NCBI GenBank assembly: GCA_017555695.1
Contig: JAFZFX010000026.1
Location: 1 to 56,915, forward strand
DNA: 56,915 nt
Source: Alistipes sp.
Lineage (GTDB): Bacteria; Bacteroidota; Bacteroidia; Bacteroidales; Rikenellaceae
Direction: 5' to 3'
In this document: one piece after another, positions 1 to 7,199 of the stretch
Numbering within the stretch: position 1 is the first letter of the stretch
Layout: each line of letters begins with the position of its first letter
Position numbers and translations under genes: made by a program
The notes under the pieces: model-generated
Told to the model about the DNA's origin: nothing
The model's input: the letters and a program-made list of their open reading frames with translations, nothing else
Databases searched by the model: none

Positions 1-16
1 TATGAAAATAATTATT

Positions 17-24
17 TATCTTTG
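17..24 (+). promoter_or_regulatory. Bacteroidota -7 promoter element TATCTTTG
   Basis: TATCTTTG matches the Bacteroidota sigma-factor -7 consensus TAnnTTTG, 29 bp before the ATG of the 52-codon ORF at 54. The expected -33 TTTG position lies off the window edge. Confidence 0.55.
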
Positions 25-53
25 CAGTAGAAACGAACATAACGAACAAAACA

Positions 54-212
54 ATGGACAGCACCATCATATCTGGCAAGCGACATTTGTTCGCCCTCTC
101 AATTGTTGATGGGGCATTGGACGATATGGATGAAGAAAGACGAAGCGAAATCATTATGACAATTACCGAAATTAAGGAGGAGATGCTGAACGATTACCAG
201 CCACCAAAATAG
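54..212 (+). CDS. Small acidic hypothetical protein (52 aa) of the integrated element
   Basis: A 52-codon ORF starts at ATG 54, 29 bp downstream of a TATCTTTG promoter element, and stops at TAG 210-212. The product begins MDSTIISGKRHLFALSIVDG and is rich in Glu/Asp in its middle, with a probable helix around EERRSEIIMTITEIKEEM. It has no membrane segment, signal peptide or domain that I recognise. Promoter spacing and position at the head of a co-directional group argue that it is a real gene. It could be a small regulator or accessory protein of the element, but the sequence does not show a function. Confidence 0.5.
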   Translation: MDSTIISGKRHLFALSIVDGALDDMDEERRSEIIMTITEIKEEMLNDYQPPK

Positions 213-229
213 GCAGAAAGAACACGGTA

Positions 230-277
230 AAAAGTATCAATTTAATGGAGGTAGTCAAAATAAAGCAAAAGTATCAA
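230..277 (+). repeat. Direct repeat AAAAGTATCAA, two copies 37 bp apart
   Basis: AAAAGTATCAA occurs at 230-240 and 267-277 in the noncoding stretch (213-353) just upstream of the serine recombinase gene. Two identical 11-mers at a 37-bp period may be a protein-binding site, for instance for the recombinase itself. The region is A-rich, so chance is possible. Confidence 0.35.
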
Positions 278-353
278 AATAATCTTATGATGAGATAATT
301 TGCAACTTGCTATCCAAGAAGACACAGAAAGCAGAATAACTTAAAAGATTAAT

Positions 354-1004
354 ATGATAAAAATGGAAGAGAGAACCAAAGTAGTCATCTACGCAAGAGT
401 AAGCACATCCGCACAGGACTACACACGCCAAATAACAGAGTTAAGAAATTATGCGTGGAAGCAGAACTACAAAATTGTGAGGGAGTTTAGCGAGAAGATT
501 TCGGGCGGTAAGAAAATTGAGGAGCGAGCAGCGATTAAAGAATTGTTGGATTTCGTTAAATCCAACGAGGTAGAGAAGGTCTTGGTATATGAGTGCAGCC
601 GACTTTCACGCCGCCAACTTGACTTCTTATACATAATAGAGCAACTGACCGAAGCGAGAGTTAGCCTATATGTTTTGCAAAATGGCTTGGAGACACTTCT
701 CCCAGACGGTCGTCCTTCACCCCTTGCGTCTCTGGTCTTGGGGGTAATTTCAGAGTTCAATTCATTAGAAAAATCACTCATCAGGGCGAGAATGGCAAGC
801 GGCTATGAACACCATAGAGCATTGGGTGGTCGTGTTGGTCGCAAGGAGGGATATAGAAAGAGCGAAGAGGACTACCGCACAACTTATGACCGAGAGATTA
901 CCTTGCTGCAAAAAGGCAACACATTAGCAGATGTGAGAGCCATTACGGGCACATCTATCAATACGCTACGAAAACTTAAAGAGAAGTATTGTTTGGTATG
1001 CTAA
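354..1004 (+). CDS. Small serine recombinase (resolvase/invertase family)
   Basis: This 216-residue protein would cut and rejoin DNA through a phosphoserine intermediate. The N-terminal catalytic domain has the family signature YARVSTSAQD with nucleophile Ser17, followed by the conserved ECSRLSRR arginine cluster near residue 80, the long E helix, and a C-terminal helix-turn-helix around 180-212 (LADVRAITGTSINTLRKLK). Size and layout match resolvases and DNA invertases, not the large serine integrases. An internal ATG at 363 is an alternative start. It is followed with a 7-nt overlap by the 57-aa gene. Likely roles are multimer resolution of the element or inversion of a nearby promoter; no inversion site is identified in the window. 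Confidence 0.88.
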   Translation: MIKMEERTKVVIYARVSTSAQDYTRQITELRNYAWKQNYKIVREFSEKISGGKKIEERAAIKELLDFVKSNEVEKVLVYECSRLSRRQLDFLYIIEQLTEARVSLYVLQNGLETLLPDGRPSPLASLVLGVISEFNSLEKSLIRARMASGYEHHRALGGRVGRKEGYRKSEEDYRTTYDREITLLQKGNTLADVRAITGTSINTLRKLKEKYCLVC

Positions 1005-1171
1005 ACACAAAACGCATAAAATGGATGTATGAGAACTTCGGGATGGCGAGTGCTATCAAATGTGTGTTTTACGATTTAATCGCAATTCTCGCTTTTGCGG
1101 GGTATTGCTTGACACTGCCATTTCGCTTCTTATGGAGGGTTTGTAGGGGGAATAAGAAGGGTAAATTATAG
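998..1171 (+). CDS. Small single-span membrane protein (57 aa), overlapping the serine recombinase
   Basis: ATG 998 overlaps the end of the recombinase gene by 7 nt (ATG upstream of its TAA at 1002-1004), which suggests translational coupling. The product has one hydrophobic segment at about residues 23-43 (CVFYDLIAILAFAGYCLTLP) and a basic C-terminus (RVCRGNKKGKL), so the tail should be cytoplasmic. A TTG at 989 would add three residues and is less likely. No family is recognised. The tight coupling to a recombinase is the only hint about its role. The gap after it (1172-1340) is A/T rich. Confidence 0.55.
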   Translation: MLNTKRIKWMYENFGMASAIKCVFYDLIAILAFAGYCLTLPFRFLWRVCRGNKKGKL

Positions 1172-1340
1172 GTGAATATCGGCAAAAAAAAGTATAAAAA
1201 AAGACATCTTTTTTTAGTCAATTTCAAGATTTTTCTGCGAGTTTTTGTTATATTTAATATGAAGGGTTAAGGGATTGGACGACAGAAATATAAGTCCAAT
1301 TTCAGACCTCATAGTTGGAAATAACTTAAATATATTTTAT

Positions 1341-1634
1341 ATGATTAAAACATTAAATTTTGATGACAGCAATCTGTCCATAACGATGAAGATGGCAGAT
1401 TTGAAAGCCGTGTTCCTATGGTGGGAAGACGAGTGGGCGAAGAAGTTGGCGGAAGCCGATAAAGTAAAGGAGAAGCAGGAGTGGTATAACAGCAAAGAGA
1501 CAGCAAAGATTTTTAAGAAGAGTATTTCAACCATTAACAGATGGAAGCACTCTGGGTATTTGACAGCAAGAACTATCGGTGGTATGGATTATTATTCAAA
1601 GAGGGAAATTGAATTAAAATTGGGAGCAGCGTAG
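1341..1634 (+). CDS. Excisionase-like helix-turn-helix protein
   Basis: The frame is open from a TTG at 1275, but ATG 1341 after an A/T-rich leader is the likelier start and gives 97 residues. The C-terminal half carries a winged-helix/MerR-type DNA-binding motif, YNSKETAKIFKKSISTINRW followed by KHSGYL and a wing ending in YYSKREIELKL. This is the pattern of the HTH_17/excisionase-like proteins found beside integrases in Bacteroides elements. The gene ends 3 bp before the integrase start, so both are probably co-transcribed. Likely role: control of excision or of integrase expression. A helix with Trp-Trp (LWWEDEWAKKL) precedes the HTH and may mediate dimerisation. Confidence 0.7.
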   Translation: MIKTLNFDDSNLSITMKMADLKAVFLWWEDEWAKKLAEADKVKEKQEWYNSKETAKIFKKSISTINRWKHSGYLTARTIGGMDYYSKREIELKLGAA

Positions 1635-1637
1635 AAT

Positions 1638-2972
1638 ATGACGATTAGATTTGAATTAGCAAAGAAGGTGGGCGAGAATATGAAGACCCAAATCCTTGTA
1701 AGAATATCAGTGTCAAGGAACTTTCGTGTAGGAAGCAAGACGGGATTGTATGTGTCGCCGAAGGATTGGAGCGAGAAGACCAATTCCGTAAGAAAAATTA
1801 GTAAGATTGAGAGCGTAGATAAGCAGGAAGAACTCTTAAACCTCCGTGAAGAACTCGCAAAACTGGAAAGCCATATTGAAAAAGCAATTATTGGCGAACA
1901 AGGATTGGAAAGTATGACGGATAAAAAGGATAGGCAGGAATGGATAGATTTCGTTATTGAAAGTTTTTTCAACCCTTGCGTGAAACTCACAAGGGTTAAG
2001 AACCTGACATTTGAGCAGTTTGCAAAGATTTATGTGGAGATTAGGGGCAAGGAAGAACATTGGAAACCCGCAAAGAACAGCCACAAAAACAGAAAGAAAC
2101 TATGGGAACACCCGTCGTTTGACAAATTGAGTGCAGTGCAAACTCAATTGCACGAAATGAACCCGAACTTGTTGATGGACAAAATAACAGGTGCGACATT
2201 GGATGAATATCAACGCTTCCTCATCTGCAAGGGGTATAATAATAAGACGATTGAGAACCATATGTCATACTTCAAGCAGATTTTGAATTGGGCGTATGAT
2301 AAGGGATACTTGAAGTATGGTGGCGATGTGATGGGACACAAGATTAAGAAGTTGAAGATTGCGAAGCCAACGCCATTCAATTATCTGACTTGGGATGAGT
2401 TTTTGTTGTTCTATAATTATGAGTTTGATGAACTTGAAAAGGATTTGGAATTAGCAAGGGATAGATTTTGCTTCTGTTGTGCGACTTCTCTGCGACATAG
2501 TGATTTGGCGTTATTAAAGAAAGCACATTTTGATAATCCAGATGACCCAACTTCATTCACAATCGTAAGCAAGAAAACGGATGACGCTCCGACCATATTC
2601 CTGAATGATTACAGCAAGAGTATCTATATGAAGTATAAGGATAGAGATTGTGATAAGGGACTGCTTTTCCCAAAGAAGTCAAATCAGAAAATGAATAAGT
2701 GTTTAAAAAAGATTGCTTGCAGATTGGGGATAACAAGGGAGGTTAGTAAAACCGAGTATTGCGGAAATGACAGAAGCGACATCACAATTAAGGTATGCGA
2801 CATCATTGCGACACACGCAGGAAGAAGAACTTTTGTTGTGCATTGTGCAGAAGAAGGTTGGACAGAAGAAATGATTAGAACATACACTGGACACGAGGAC
2901 TTCAAGGCAATGAGACCATATTTTGCAATCGGCGATAAGAAAAGGCGAATGTTTATGGAAAGTCATTTTTAG
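1638..2972 (+). CDS. Tyrosine-type site-specific integrase
   Basis: This 444-residue enzyme has an N-terminal arm-type DNA-binding domain (about 15-60, including VGSKTGLYVSPKDWSEKTN), a SAM-like core-binding domain (about 120-235) and a C-terminal catalytic domain. The full catalytic set is visible: Arg286 (TSLRHSD), Lys312/313, His393 and Arg396 (HAGRR), His419 (TGHED) and nucleophile Tyr428 (MRPYF). It should insert and excise the element at an attachment site, probably the 3' end of the adjacent tRNA-Ser. It starts 3 bp after the HTH gene and is closed by a hairpin terminator. Length and architecture fit integrases of Bacteroidales genomic islands. It looks intact. Confidence 0.93.
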   Translation: MTIRFELAKKVGENMKTQILVRISVSRNFRVGSKTGLYVSPKDWSEKTNSVRKISKIESVDKQEELLNLREELAKLESHIEKAIIGEQGLESMTDKKDRQEWIDFVIESFFNPCVKLTRVKNLTFEQFAKIYVEIRGKEEHWKPAKNSHKNRKKLWEHPSFDKLSAVQTQLHEMNPNLLMDKITGATLDEYQRFLICKGYNNKTIENHMSYFKQILNWAYDKGYLKYGGDVMGHKIKKLKIAKPTPFNYLTWDEFLLFYNYEFDELEKDLELARDRFCFCCATSLRHSDLALLKKAHFDNPDDPTSFTIVSKKTDDAPTIFLNDYSKSIYMKYKDRDCDKGLLFPKKSNQKMNKCLKKIACRLGITREVSKTEYCGNDRSDITIKVCDIIATHAGRRTFVVHCAEEGWTEEMIRTYTGHEDFKAMRPYFAIGDKKRRMFMESHF

Positions 2973-3002
2973 AAGGGAACTACAAGGGTGGTTCCCTTTT
3001 TT
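2973..3002 (+). terminator. Rho-independent terminator of the integrase gene
   Basis: An 8-bp stem (AAGGGAAC / GTTCCCTT) with a 10-nt loop is followed by a T run, starting immediately after the integrase stop codon. Confidence 0.8.
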
Positions 3003-3003
3003 C

Positions 3004-3165
3004 GTGCATTTTTTCAATCGGAAATGGTGGAAAAATTACACGCCGCATTTCGTGCTGTCAGGCAGAGTGAGCAAATGGGATAGATAGTATGGGATATGTG
3101 GGATTTGAAAAACGCCCGTAGAAGTGCATAGAAACGGGGTCGGTGCATTTTTGGTGCATCTTTTT
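3004..3165. repeat. Four GTGCAT repeats between integrase and tRNA-Ser (putative arm-type sites)
   Basis: GTGCATTTTTT (3004-3014), GTGCAT (3124-3129), GTGCATTTTT (3143-3152) and GTGCATCTTTTT (3154-3165) lie in the otherwise empty spacer between the integrase terminator and the tRNA. The last two are 11 bp apart, about one helical turn. Direct repeats flanking the crossover core are what arm-type integrase sites look like; the assignment is inference. Confidence 0.4.
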
Positions 3166-3171
3166 GGGTAC

Positions 3172-3212
3172 AAAAAAAACCTACAAGGTTGAAACTCAAC
3201 TTCTTGTAGGTT
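3172..3212 (-). terminator. Terminator of tRNA-Ser transcript
   Basis: Read on the minus strand, AACCTACAAG pairs with CTTGTAGGTT and the stem continues as GTTGA/TCAAC with a two-base bulge; a run of eight T residues follows. It starts 8 bp after the tRNA 3' end. It also sits at the probable attachment boundary, so it may belong either to the host tRNA unit or to the element. Confidence 0.85.
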
Positions 3213-3220
3213 GTTCGCTG

Positions 3221-3305
3221 CGGAGAGAGAGGGATTCGAACCCCCGGAGCCTCGCAGCTCAACGGTTTTCAAGACCGCCGCAATCGACCACTCTGCCATC
3301 TCTCC
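3221..3305 (-). tRNA. tRNA-Ser (anticodon TGA)
   Basis: The minus strand reads GGAGAGA at the 5' end, paired with TCTCTCC at the 3' end, with G as discriminator. The anticodon loop CTTGAAA gives anticodon TGA, there is a long variable arm, and the T loop is GGTTCGAATCC-like. The length is 85 nt without CCA, and CCA is not encoded. The long variable arm and anticodon identify serine. The 3' end faces the integrase gene, which makes it the likely integration target. Confidence 0.96.
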
Positions 3306-3310
3306 AGGCA

Positions 3311-3342
3311 CAAAAGTAGTACAGTTTTTTTTATCCACCAAA
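3311..3342 (-). promoter_or_regulatory. Promoter of tRNA-Ser (TTTG-N20-TACTTTTG)
   Basis: On the minus strand TTTG (3339-3342) and TACTTTTG (3311-3318) are separated by 20 bp, matching the Bacteroidota -33/-7 consensus. The -7 box ends only 5 bp before the first base of the mature tRNA, so the transcript would start at or within a base or two of the mature 5' end. Confidence 0.75.
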
Positions 3343-3413
3343 TATTTTGCAAACTTTTTTTCATTTTTTTTATTAATTCACTCATTATCAGTCTGAAAAA
3401 TTTTACACAATAA

Positions 3414-3444
3414 TTTGCATCCTAAAAAAATTATGCTAATTTTG
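3414..3444 (+). promoter_or_regulatory. Promoter of the HU-family gene (TTTG-N19-TAATTTTG)
   Basis: TTTG at 3414-3417 and TAATTTTG at 3437-3444 are 19 bp apart, a full match to the Bacteroidota consensus, 44 bp upstream of the ATG. Confidence 0.75.
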
Positions 3445-3488
3445 TATTATAGTTTGAATCTCAAAACTCCTAAAACCTAATACCTATT

Positions 3489-3749
3489 ATGAATAAATCA
3501 CAATTAATCAACGCAATAGCCGAGAATTCCTCTGCTTCTAAAGCGGAAGTAAAGAACATCGTAGACTCATTATTCCAGATTGCAGAGGCTACTCTCGACA
3601 AGGGTGAGAAACTCGTAATCTCGGGTTTTGGTGTATTTTCGGTGGCTGAAGTTCCCGAAAGAATGGGTCGCAACCCTCGCACCGGCGAGCAGGTAAAAAT
3701 CTCGGCGCGACGCAATGTCAGATTCCATTCAAATATGGATATCAAATAG
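3489..3749 (+). CDS. HU-family DNA-binding protein
   Basis: This 86-residue basic protein is a histone-like nucleoid component that binds and bends DNA as a dimer. It begins MNKSQLINAIAENSSASKAE, the usual HU helix 1-2, and has the core ISGFGVFSVAEVPERMGRNP followed by RTGEQVKISARRNVRF, the flexible DNA-clasping arm with the conserved Arg-Asn-Pro tip. Length is slightly under the usual 90 residues. It has its own promoter 44 bp upstream and a hairpin terminator downstream, so it is a single-gene unit, with a position next to a tRNA that carries no functional meaning that I can see. Confidence 0.93.
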   Translation: MNKSQLINAIAENSSASKAEVKNIVDSLFQIAEATLDKGEKLVISGFGVFSVAEVPERMGRNPRTGEQVKISARRNVRFHSNMDIK

Positions 3750-3795
3750 TCGATAGCTGCAACACAGCAACTTGCATATTTATTCCTTATAGCAT

Positions 3796-3840
3796 ATATT
3801 GTGCAGGAGCCCCTCGCCTCTGCACAATATTGTTGTGTTT
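3796..3840 (+). terminator. Terminator downstream of HU gene
   Basis: An 11-bp perfect stem, ATATTGTGCAG / CTGCACAATAT, closes a 13-nt loop and is followed by a T-rich tract (TGTTGTGTTTTGTT). Confidence 0.7.
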
Positions 3841-4138
3841 TGTTACAAAATTTGGCTATTTTTCTCGAAAAACACAACCCTCTTCTACCCCACCCACGCA
3901 TCCAACCGCCAAAATCGGGCACACAGACCACCAAAGTTACAGTTTATAAATTTTAAGGCCTATTTTATTTCAAAATAAAAGCTACCATAACTCATAAGAG
4001 GCCCGTAGATAACACTTCCCCTACTATAACTCTATCCCACAATCAGTTACACCACAAACAAGCAAAATCGCCAGAAATCTCCCCCGCAACAAAATGGCGC
4101 CGAGAGCGAAAATTGCATATTGGATTAGATTTTTTTGT
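3841..4138. other. Noncoding spacer between HU gene and moxR
   Basis: About 300 bp without a credible gene. On the minus strand a TAACTTTG box (plus-strand coordinates 3932-3939) resembles a -7 element pointing back toward the HU gene, but no -33 element is at the right distance. The plus strand is C-rich and A-rich. I see no RNA fold or repeat that I can name here. Confidence 0.5.
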
Positions 4139-4146
4139 TATATTTG
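4139..4146 (+). promoter_or_regulatory. -7 element TATATTTG upstream of the moxR-bat cluster
   Basis: TATATTTG fits TAnnTTTG, 95 bp upstream of the moxR ATG. No TTTG lies at the correct -33 distance, so the upstream half is unresolved. It is the only good promoter candidate before the long co-directional block that follows. Confidence 0.6.
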
Positions 4147-4241
4147 CAATAATTAACCGTGCCTATGCGTTACATACAATGTATGTAAATGGCCTGAGGC
4201 CCTAATTTTGTAATCAAAATAAACAAAACATATAGAACGAT

Positions 4242-5240
4242 ATGAGTGAAGTAATCAACATCAAAGAGTTGAATGAGCGCATCGAGCGTGAGAGCGTCTT
4301 TGTGGACACTCTGCGTGCGGAGATGAGCAAAGTTATTGTCGGCCAGAGTCATCTGGTCGATACCCTTTTAATAGGTTTGCTGTCTAACGGCCATATTTTG
4401 CTTGAGGGTGTCCCTGGCTTGGCCAAAACTTTGGCAATTACCACGCTGGCAAAGGCCGTAGATGCCGATTTCGCCCGCATACAGTTTACACCCGACCTTC
4501 TGCCTGCCGACTTGGTGGGTACGCTCATCTATTCGCAGAAGAGCGAGGAGTTCGTGGTACGCAAGGGTCCCGTTTTCGCCAACTTCGTACTGGCCGATGA
4601 GATTAACCGTTCTCCGGCCAAGGTGCAGTCGGCACTGCTGGAGGCTATGCAGGAGCGTCAGGTAACCATCGGTGACGAGACCTACCGTCTGCCCGAGCCC
4701 TTCCTCGTGCTGGCTACACAGAACCCTCTCGAGCAGGAGGGTACCTATCCGCTGCCCGAGGCGCAGGTAGACCGTTTTATGCTCAAGGCAAAGATTTCTT
4801 ACCCCAAGAAGCAGGAGGAGCGTGAGATTGTGAGAATGAACCTCGCTGGCGGAGGTATGCCCTCGCCCGCCAAGGTCATCACACCCGAGGATATCGTTAA
4901 GGCACGCCGCGTCGTAGAGGATGTATATATGGACGAGAAGATCGAGAAGTATATCATCGACATCATCTTCGCCACTCGCGAGCCCGCCGAGTACAACCTC
5001 GAGAAGTTGCAGCCGCTTATCGCCTATGGTGGTTCGCCCCGTGCCAGCATCTCGCTTGCCAAGGCTGCACGCGCCTACGCCTTCATCCGCCGTCGCGGTT
5101 ATGTTATCCCCGAGGATGTTCGTGCCGTATGTCACGATGTATTGCGCCACCGTATTGGACTCACCTACGAGGCCGAGGCCGAGAACATCACCACCGAGCA
5201 CATCATCACCGAGATACTTAACAATGTAATTGTACCTTAA
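4242..5240 (+). CDS. moxR: MoxR-family AAA+ ATPase
   Basis: A 332-residue cytoplasmic AAA+ ATPase thought to act as a chaperone that activates von Willebrand factor A (VWA) proteins. Walker A GVPGLAKT is at 56-63, Walker B LADEINR at about 117-123, and the sensor and lid region follows (TQNPLEQEGTYPLPEAQVDR is characteristic of the family). Length is normal. It is the first gene of the aerotolerance cluster and ends 4 bp before the DUF58 gene; the VWA partners BatA and BatB are encoded downstream. A 95-nt leader separates it from a TATATTTG promoter element. Confidence 0.95.
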   Translation: MSEVINIKELNERIERESVFVDTLRAEMSKVIVGQSHLVDTLLIGLLSNGHILLEGVPGLAKTLAITTLAKAVDADFARIQFTPDLLPADLVGTLIYSQKSEEFVVRKGPVFANFVLADEINRSPAKVQSALLEAMQERQVTIGDETYRLPEPFLVLATQNPLEQEGTYPLPEAQVDRFMLKAKISYPKKQEEREIVRMNLAGGGMPSPAKVITPEDIVKARRVVEDVYMDEKIEKYIIDIIFATREPAEYNLEKLQPLIAYGGSPRASISLAKAARAYAFIRRRGYVIPEDVRAVCHDVLRHRIGLTYEAEAENITTEHIITEILNNVIVP

Positions 5241-5244
5241 CCCT

Positions 5245-6129
5245 ATGCAGGAGATAGAGAACGATATCCTGAAGCGTGTTCGCAAAATTGAGATAAAGAC
5301 CCGAGGTCTGTCCAACGAGATTTTTGCAGGAAAGTACCATACGGCTTTTCGCGGACGCGGTATGTCGTTTTCAGAGGTCAGGGAGTACCGCGCTGGTGAC
5401 GATGTGCGCGACATCGACTGGAATGTGACGGCTCGCTCGTCGAAGCCCCACATCAAGGTCTATGAGGAGGAGCGCGAGCTCACGATGATGTTGCTCATCG
5501 ATGTCAGCGGGTCGAGAATGTTTGGTACATCGGAGCGCCTGAAGAAGAATATCATCACCGAGATTGCTGCGGTGTTGGCCTTCTCGGCGGCACAAAACAA
5601 CGATAAGGTGGGTTGCATATTCTTCTCCGACAAGGTTGAGAAGTTCATCCCACCAAAGAAGGGCAAGAGTCACATTCTGACTATCATTCGCGAACTTATC
5701 AAGTTCCGCCCCGAGTCACGCCGAACCTCGATTTCAGAGGCTGTGCGCTTCCTCACAAATGTGAACAAGAAGCGTTGCACCACATTCATACTCTCCGACT
5801 TTATGAACGCCCGCAAGGACGAAGCCGCGCTGGAGGATGCACTCAAGATTGCACGCTCGAAGCACGACCTTGTAGGCATCAGGGTATGGGACGAGCGTGA
5901 GGCTGAGTTGCCCGATGTGGGTATCATCGAGTTGCAGGATGCTGAGACCGACCGCAAGGTGTGGGTCGATACATCCTCTCGCAAGGTGCGTGAGCACTAT
6001 GCCGCCGTATGGCAGGAGCGCAACCGCGCCGTCGAGGATTTACTGCGCCGCAACCGCATCGATATGGCTATGATATCTACCGCAGGCGACTATGTTGCCG
6101 AACTGATAAAACTGTTTAAGACACGATAA
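5245..6129 (+). CDS. DUF58 domain protein (VWA-like), bat cluster
   Basis: This 294-residue soluble protein carries the DUF58 signature YRAGDDVRDIDWNVTARSSK (about 50-70) followed by a VWA-like fold with the metal-site motif DVSGS (about 90-94). DUF58 proteins are the invariable neighbour of MoxR ATPases and are presumed to be their partner or adaptor. ATG 5245 is chosen, 4 bp after the moxR stop; an in-frame TTG at 5230 overlaps moxR and is less likely. Its TAA overlaps the next ATG by one base (TAATG), indicating coupled translation. Function in aerotolerance or envelope stress is inferred from context. Confidence 0.92.
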   Translation: MQEIENDILKRVRKIEIKTRGLSNEIFAGKYHTAFRGRGMSFSEVREYRAGDDVRDIDWNVTARSSKPHIKVYEEERELTMMLLIDVSGSRMFGTSERLKKNIITEIAAVLAFSAAQNNDKVGCIFFSDKVEKFIPPKKGKSHILTIIRELIKFRPESRRTSISEAVRFLTNVNKKRCTTFILSDFMNARKDEAALEDALKIARSKHDLVGIRVWDEREAELPDVGIIELQDAETDRKVWVDTSSRKVREHYAAVWQERNRAVEDLLRRNRIDMAMISTAGDYVAELIKLFKTR

Positions 6130-7181
6130 TGAACAATCCTATATTCAATATACGCAATCTATCGTGGAGCAAGTTAAGCGCCACGCTGTGTGTCATCGTG
6201 CTGTTCGCCTCACCGCTGTTGTGGGCCGACGAGCAGGCCACACAGTCGGCAGTCAGAGATGATGCTCCACGCGTCAGCGGAAGCATCGATGTCGATTCAA
6301 TCGGCATCGGAGATAGATTCGTATACTCTATCGAGGTTGACAAGGATGTAATGCAGAGCGTACTGTTCCCATCGTTTGCAGGCAAAGGCTCTGAGGCATA
6401 CGAACTCATTGAGGATATGCCCGTCGATACACTCTCGCGCGAGGGCCGTCGCCTGAAGATTCGCAAGAGCTACCGTCTGGCCGCCTTCGAGGAGGGTATC
6501 CACAGCGTTGTACCGCAGGTGATGTACGCCGACAAGAACATCGTAGATACGCTCTACGGCGCTGATACGCTATCACTACTGGTCACCACATTCCAGATTG
6601 ACTCCACCTCACACGCCATTTTCGATATCAAGCCGCAGAGAACTCTTCCGTTCAAGTTCGGCGAGATTTCGGGCTATATCAAGTGGGTAATCATCATTCT
6701 GCTTATTGTCGCTCTGCTGCTCTACGCCCTTAAGCGCATCTTGGCTTACTACGGCAAGAACATCACCGACATCTTCAAGCCCGCACCTCCGCTGCCTCCC
6801 CATGTCGAGGCGCAGATGGCGCTGGAGAAGTTACGCGCACAGCATCTGTGGCAGGAGGGTGAGCATAAGCTCTACTACTCTACACTCACCGACATTCTGC
6901 GTGCCTACATCGCTGGCCGCTACGGCATCGGTGCTATGGAGATGACTACCGACGAGACAATCGAAGCCATCCGCACGGTAGAGATGCCGCAGAAGAGCGC
7001 AATGGACTTGGTGGGCATACTGCGTGATGCCGATCTTGTGAAGTTTGCCAAGGCCGTTCCCGAATCGGAGGAGAACGAATCGGCATTCCGTGCTGCGTGG
7101 GACTTTGTCGAGCAGACCAAGCCCGTGGAGATTGTCGAAGAAGAAGATGATGATGACCCCAAACCAAAGGCTAAAAATTAA
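6129..7181 (+). CDS. Membrane protein with BatD-like N-terminus and DUF4381-like C-terminus
   Basis: 350 residues. A signal-like segment (about 15-33, ending LLWADEQ) precedes a beta-rich periplasmic domain (about 40-160). One strong membrane span follows (about 182-200, WVIIILLIVALLLYALK), then a cytoplasmic helical domain containing YYSTLTDILRAYIAGRYGIG and MEMTTDETIEAI, typical of DUF4381-type proteins in bat clusters. It translates from an ATG that overlaps the DUF58 stop. The C-terminus is strongly acidic (VEEEDDDDPKPKAKN). It is too short and of the wrong layout to be full-length BatD (about 600 aa with several Ig-like domains), but the periplasmic part could do a similar job. Family assignment rests on pattern and position. 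Confidence 0.75.
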   Translation: MNNPIFNIRNLSWSKLSATLCVIVLFASPLLWADEQATQSAVRDDAPRVSGSIDVDSIGIGDRFVYSIEVDKDVMQSVLFPSFAGKGSEAYELIEDMPVDTLSREGRRLKIRKSYRLAAFEEGIHSVVPQVMYADKNIVDTLYGADTLSLLVTTFQIDSTSHAIFDIKPQRTLPFKFGEISGYIKWVIIILLIVALLLYALKRILAYYGKNITDIFKPAPPLPPHVEAQMALEKLRAQHLWQEGEHKLYYSTLTDILRAYIAGRYGIGAMEMTTDETIEAIRTVEMPQKSAMDLVGILRDADLVKFAKAVPESEENESAFRAAWDFVEQTKPVEIVEEEDDDDPKPKAKN

Positions 7182-7199
7182 GACACACGACCTTTCGCT

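Larger units (their letters stand above)
1..3171. mobile_element. Integrase end of an integrated genetic element next to tRNA-Ser (partial)
   Basis: Five small plus-strand genes in an A/T-rich stretch end with an excisionase-like HTH gene and a complete tyrosine integrase, 248 bp from the 3' end of tRNA-Ser(TGA). Integration at a tRNA 3' end with the integrase gene nearest the tRNA is the usual arrangement for genomic islands and conjugative elements of Bacteroidales. The other end lies left of the window, so size and cargo are unknown. No copy of the tRNA 3' segment is visible between 1 and 3220, so the distal attachment repeat would be outside. The right boundary is inferred to lie between the integrase terminator (about 3002) and the tRNA. 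Confidence 0.7.

Noticed and set aside
3470-3934. Minus-strand open frame opposite the HU gene, with a TAACTTTG box near 3932
   Set aside because: The only ATG codons are internal, no -33 element fits, the frame runs through the HU terminator hairpin, and the product has no recognisable feature.
4368-5456. Minus-strand open frame of 362 codons opposite moxR
   Set aside because: It lies fully antisense to moxR and the start of the DUF58 gene, is Leu/Gly-rich without domains, and arises from the GC-rich codon pattern of the real genes.
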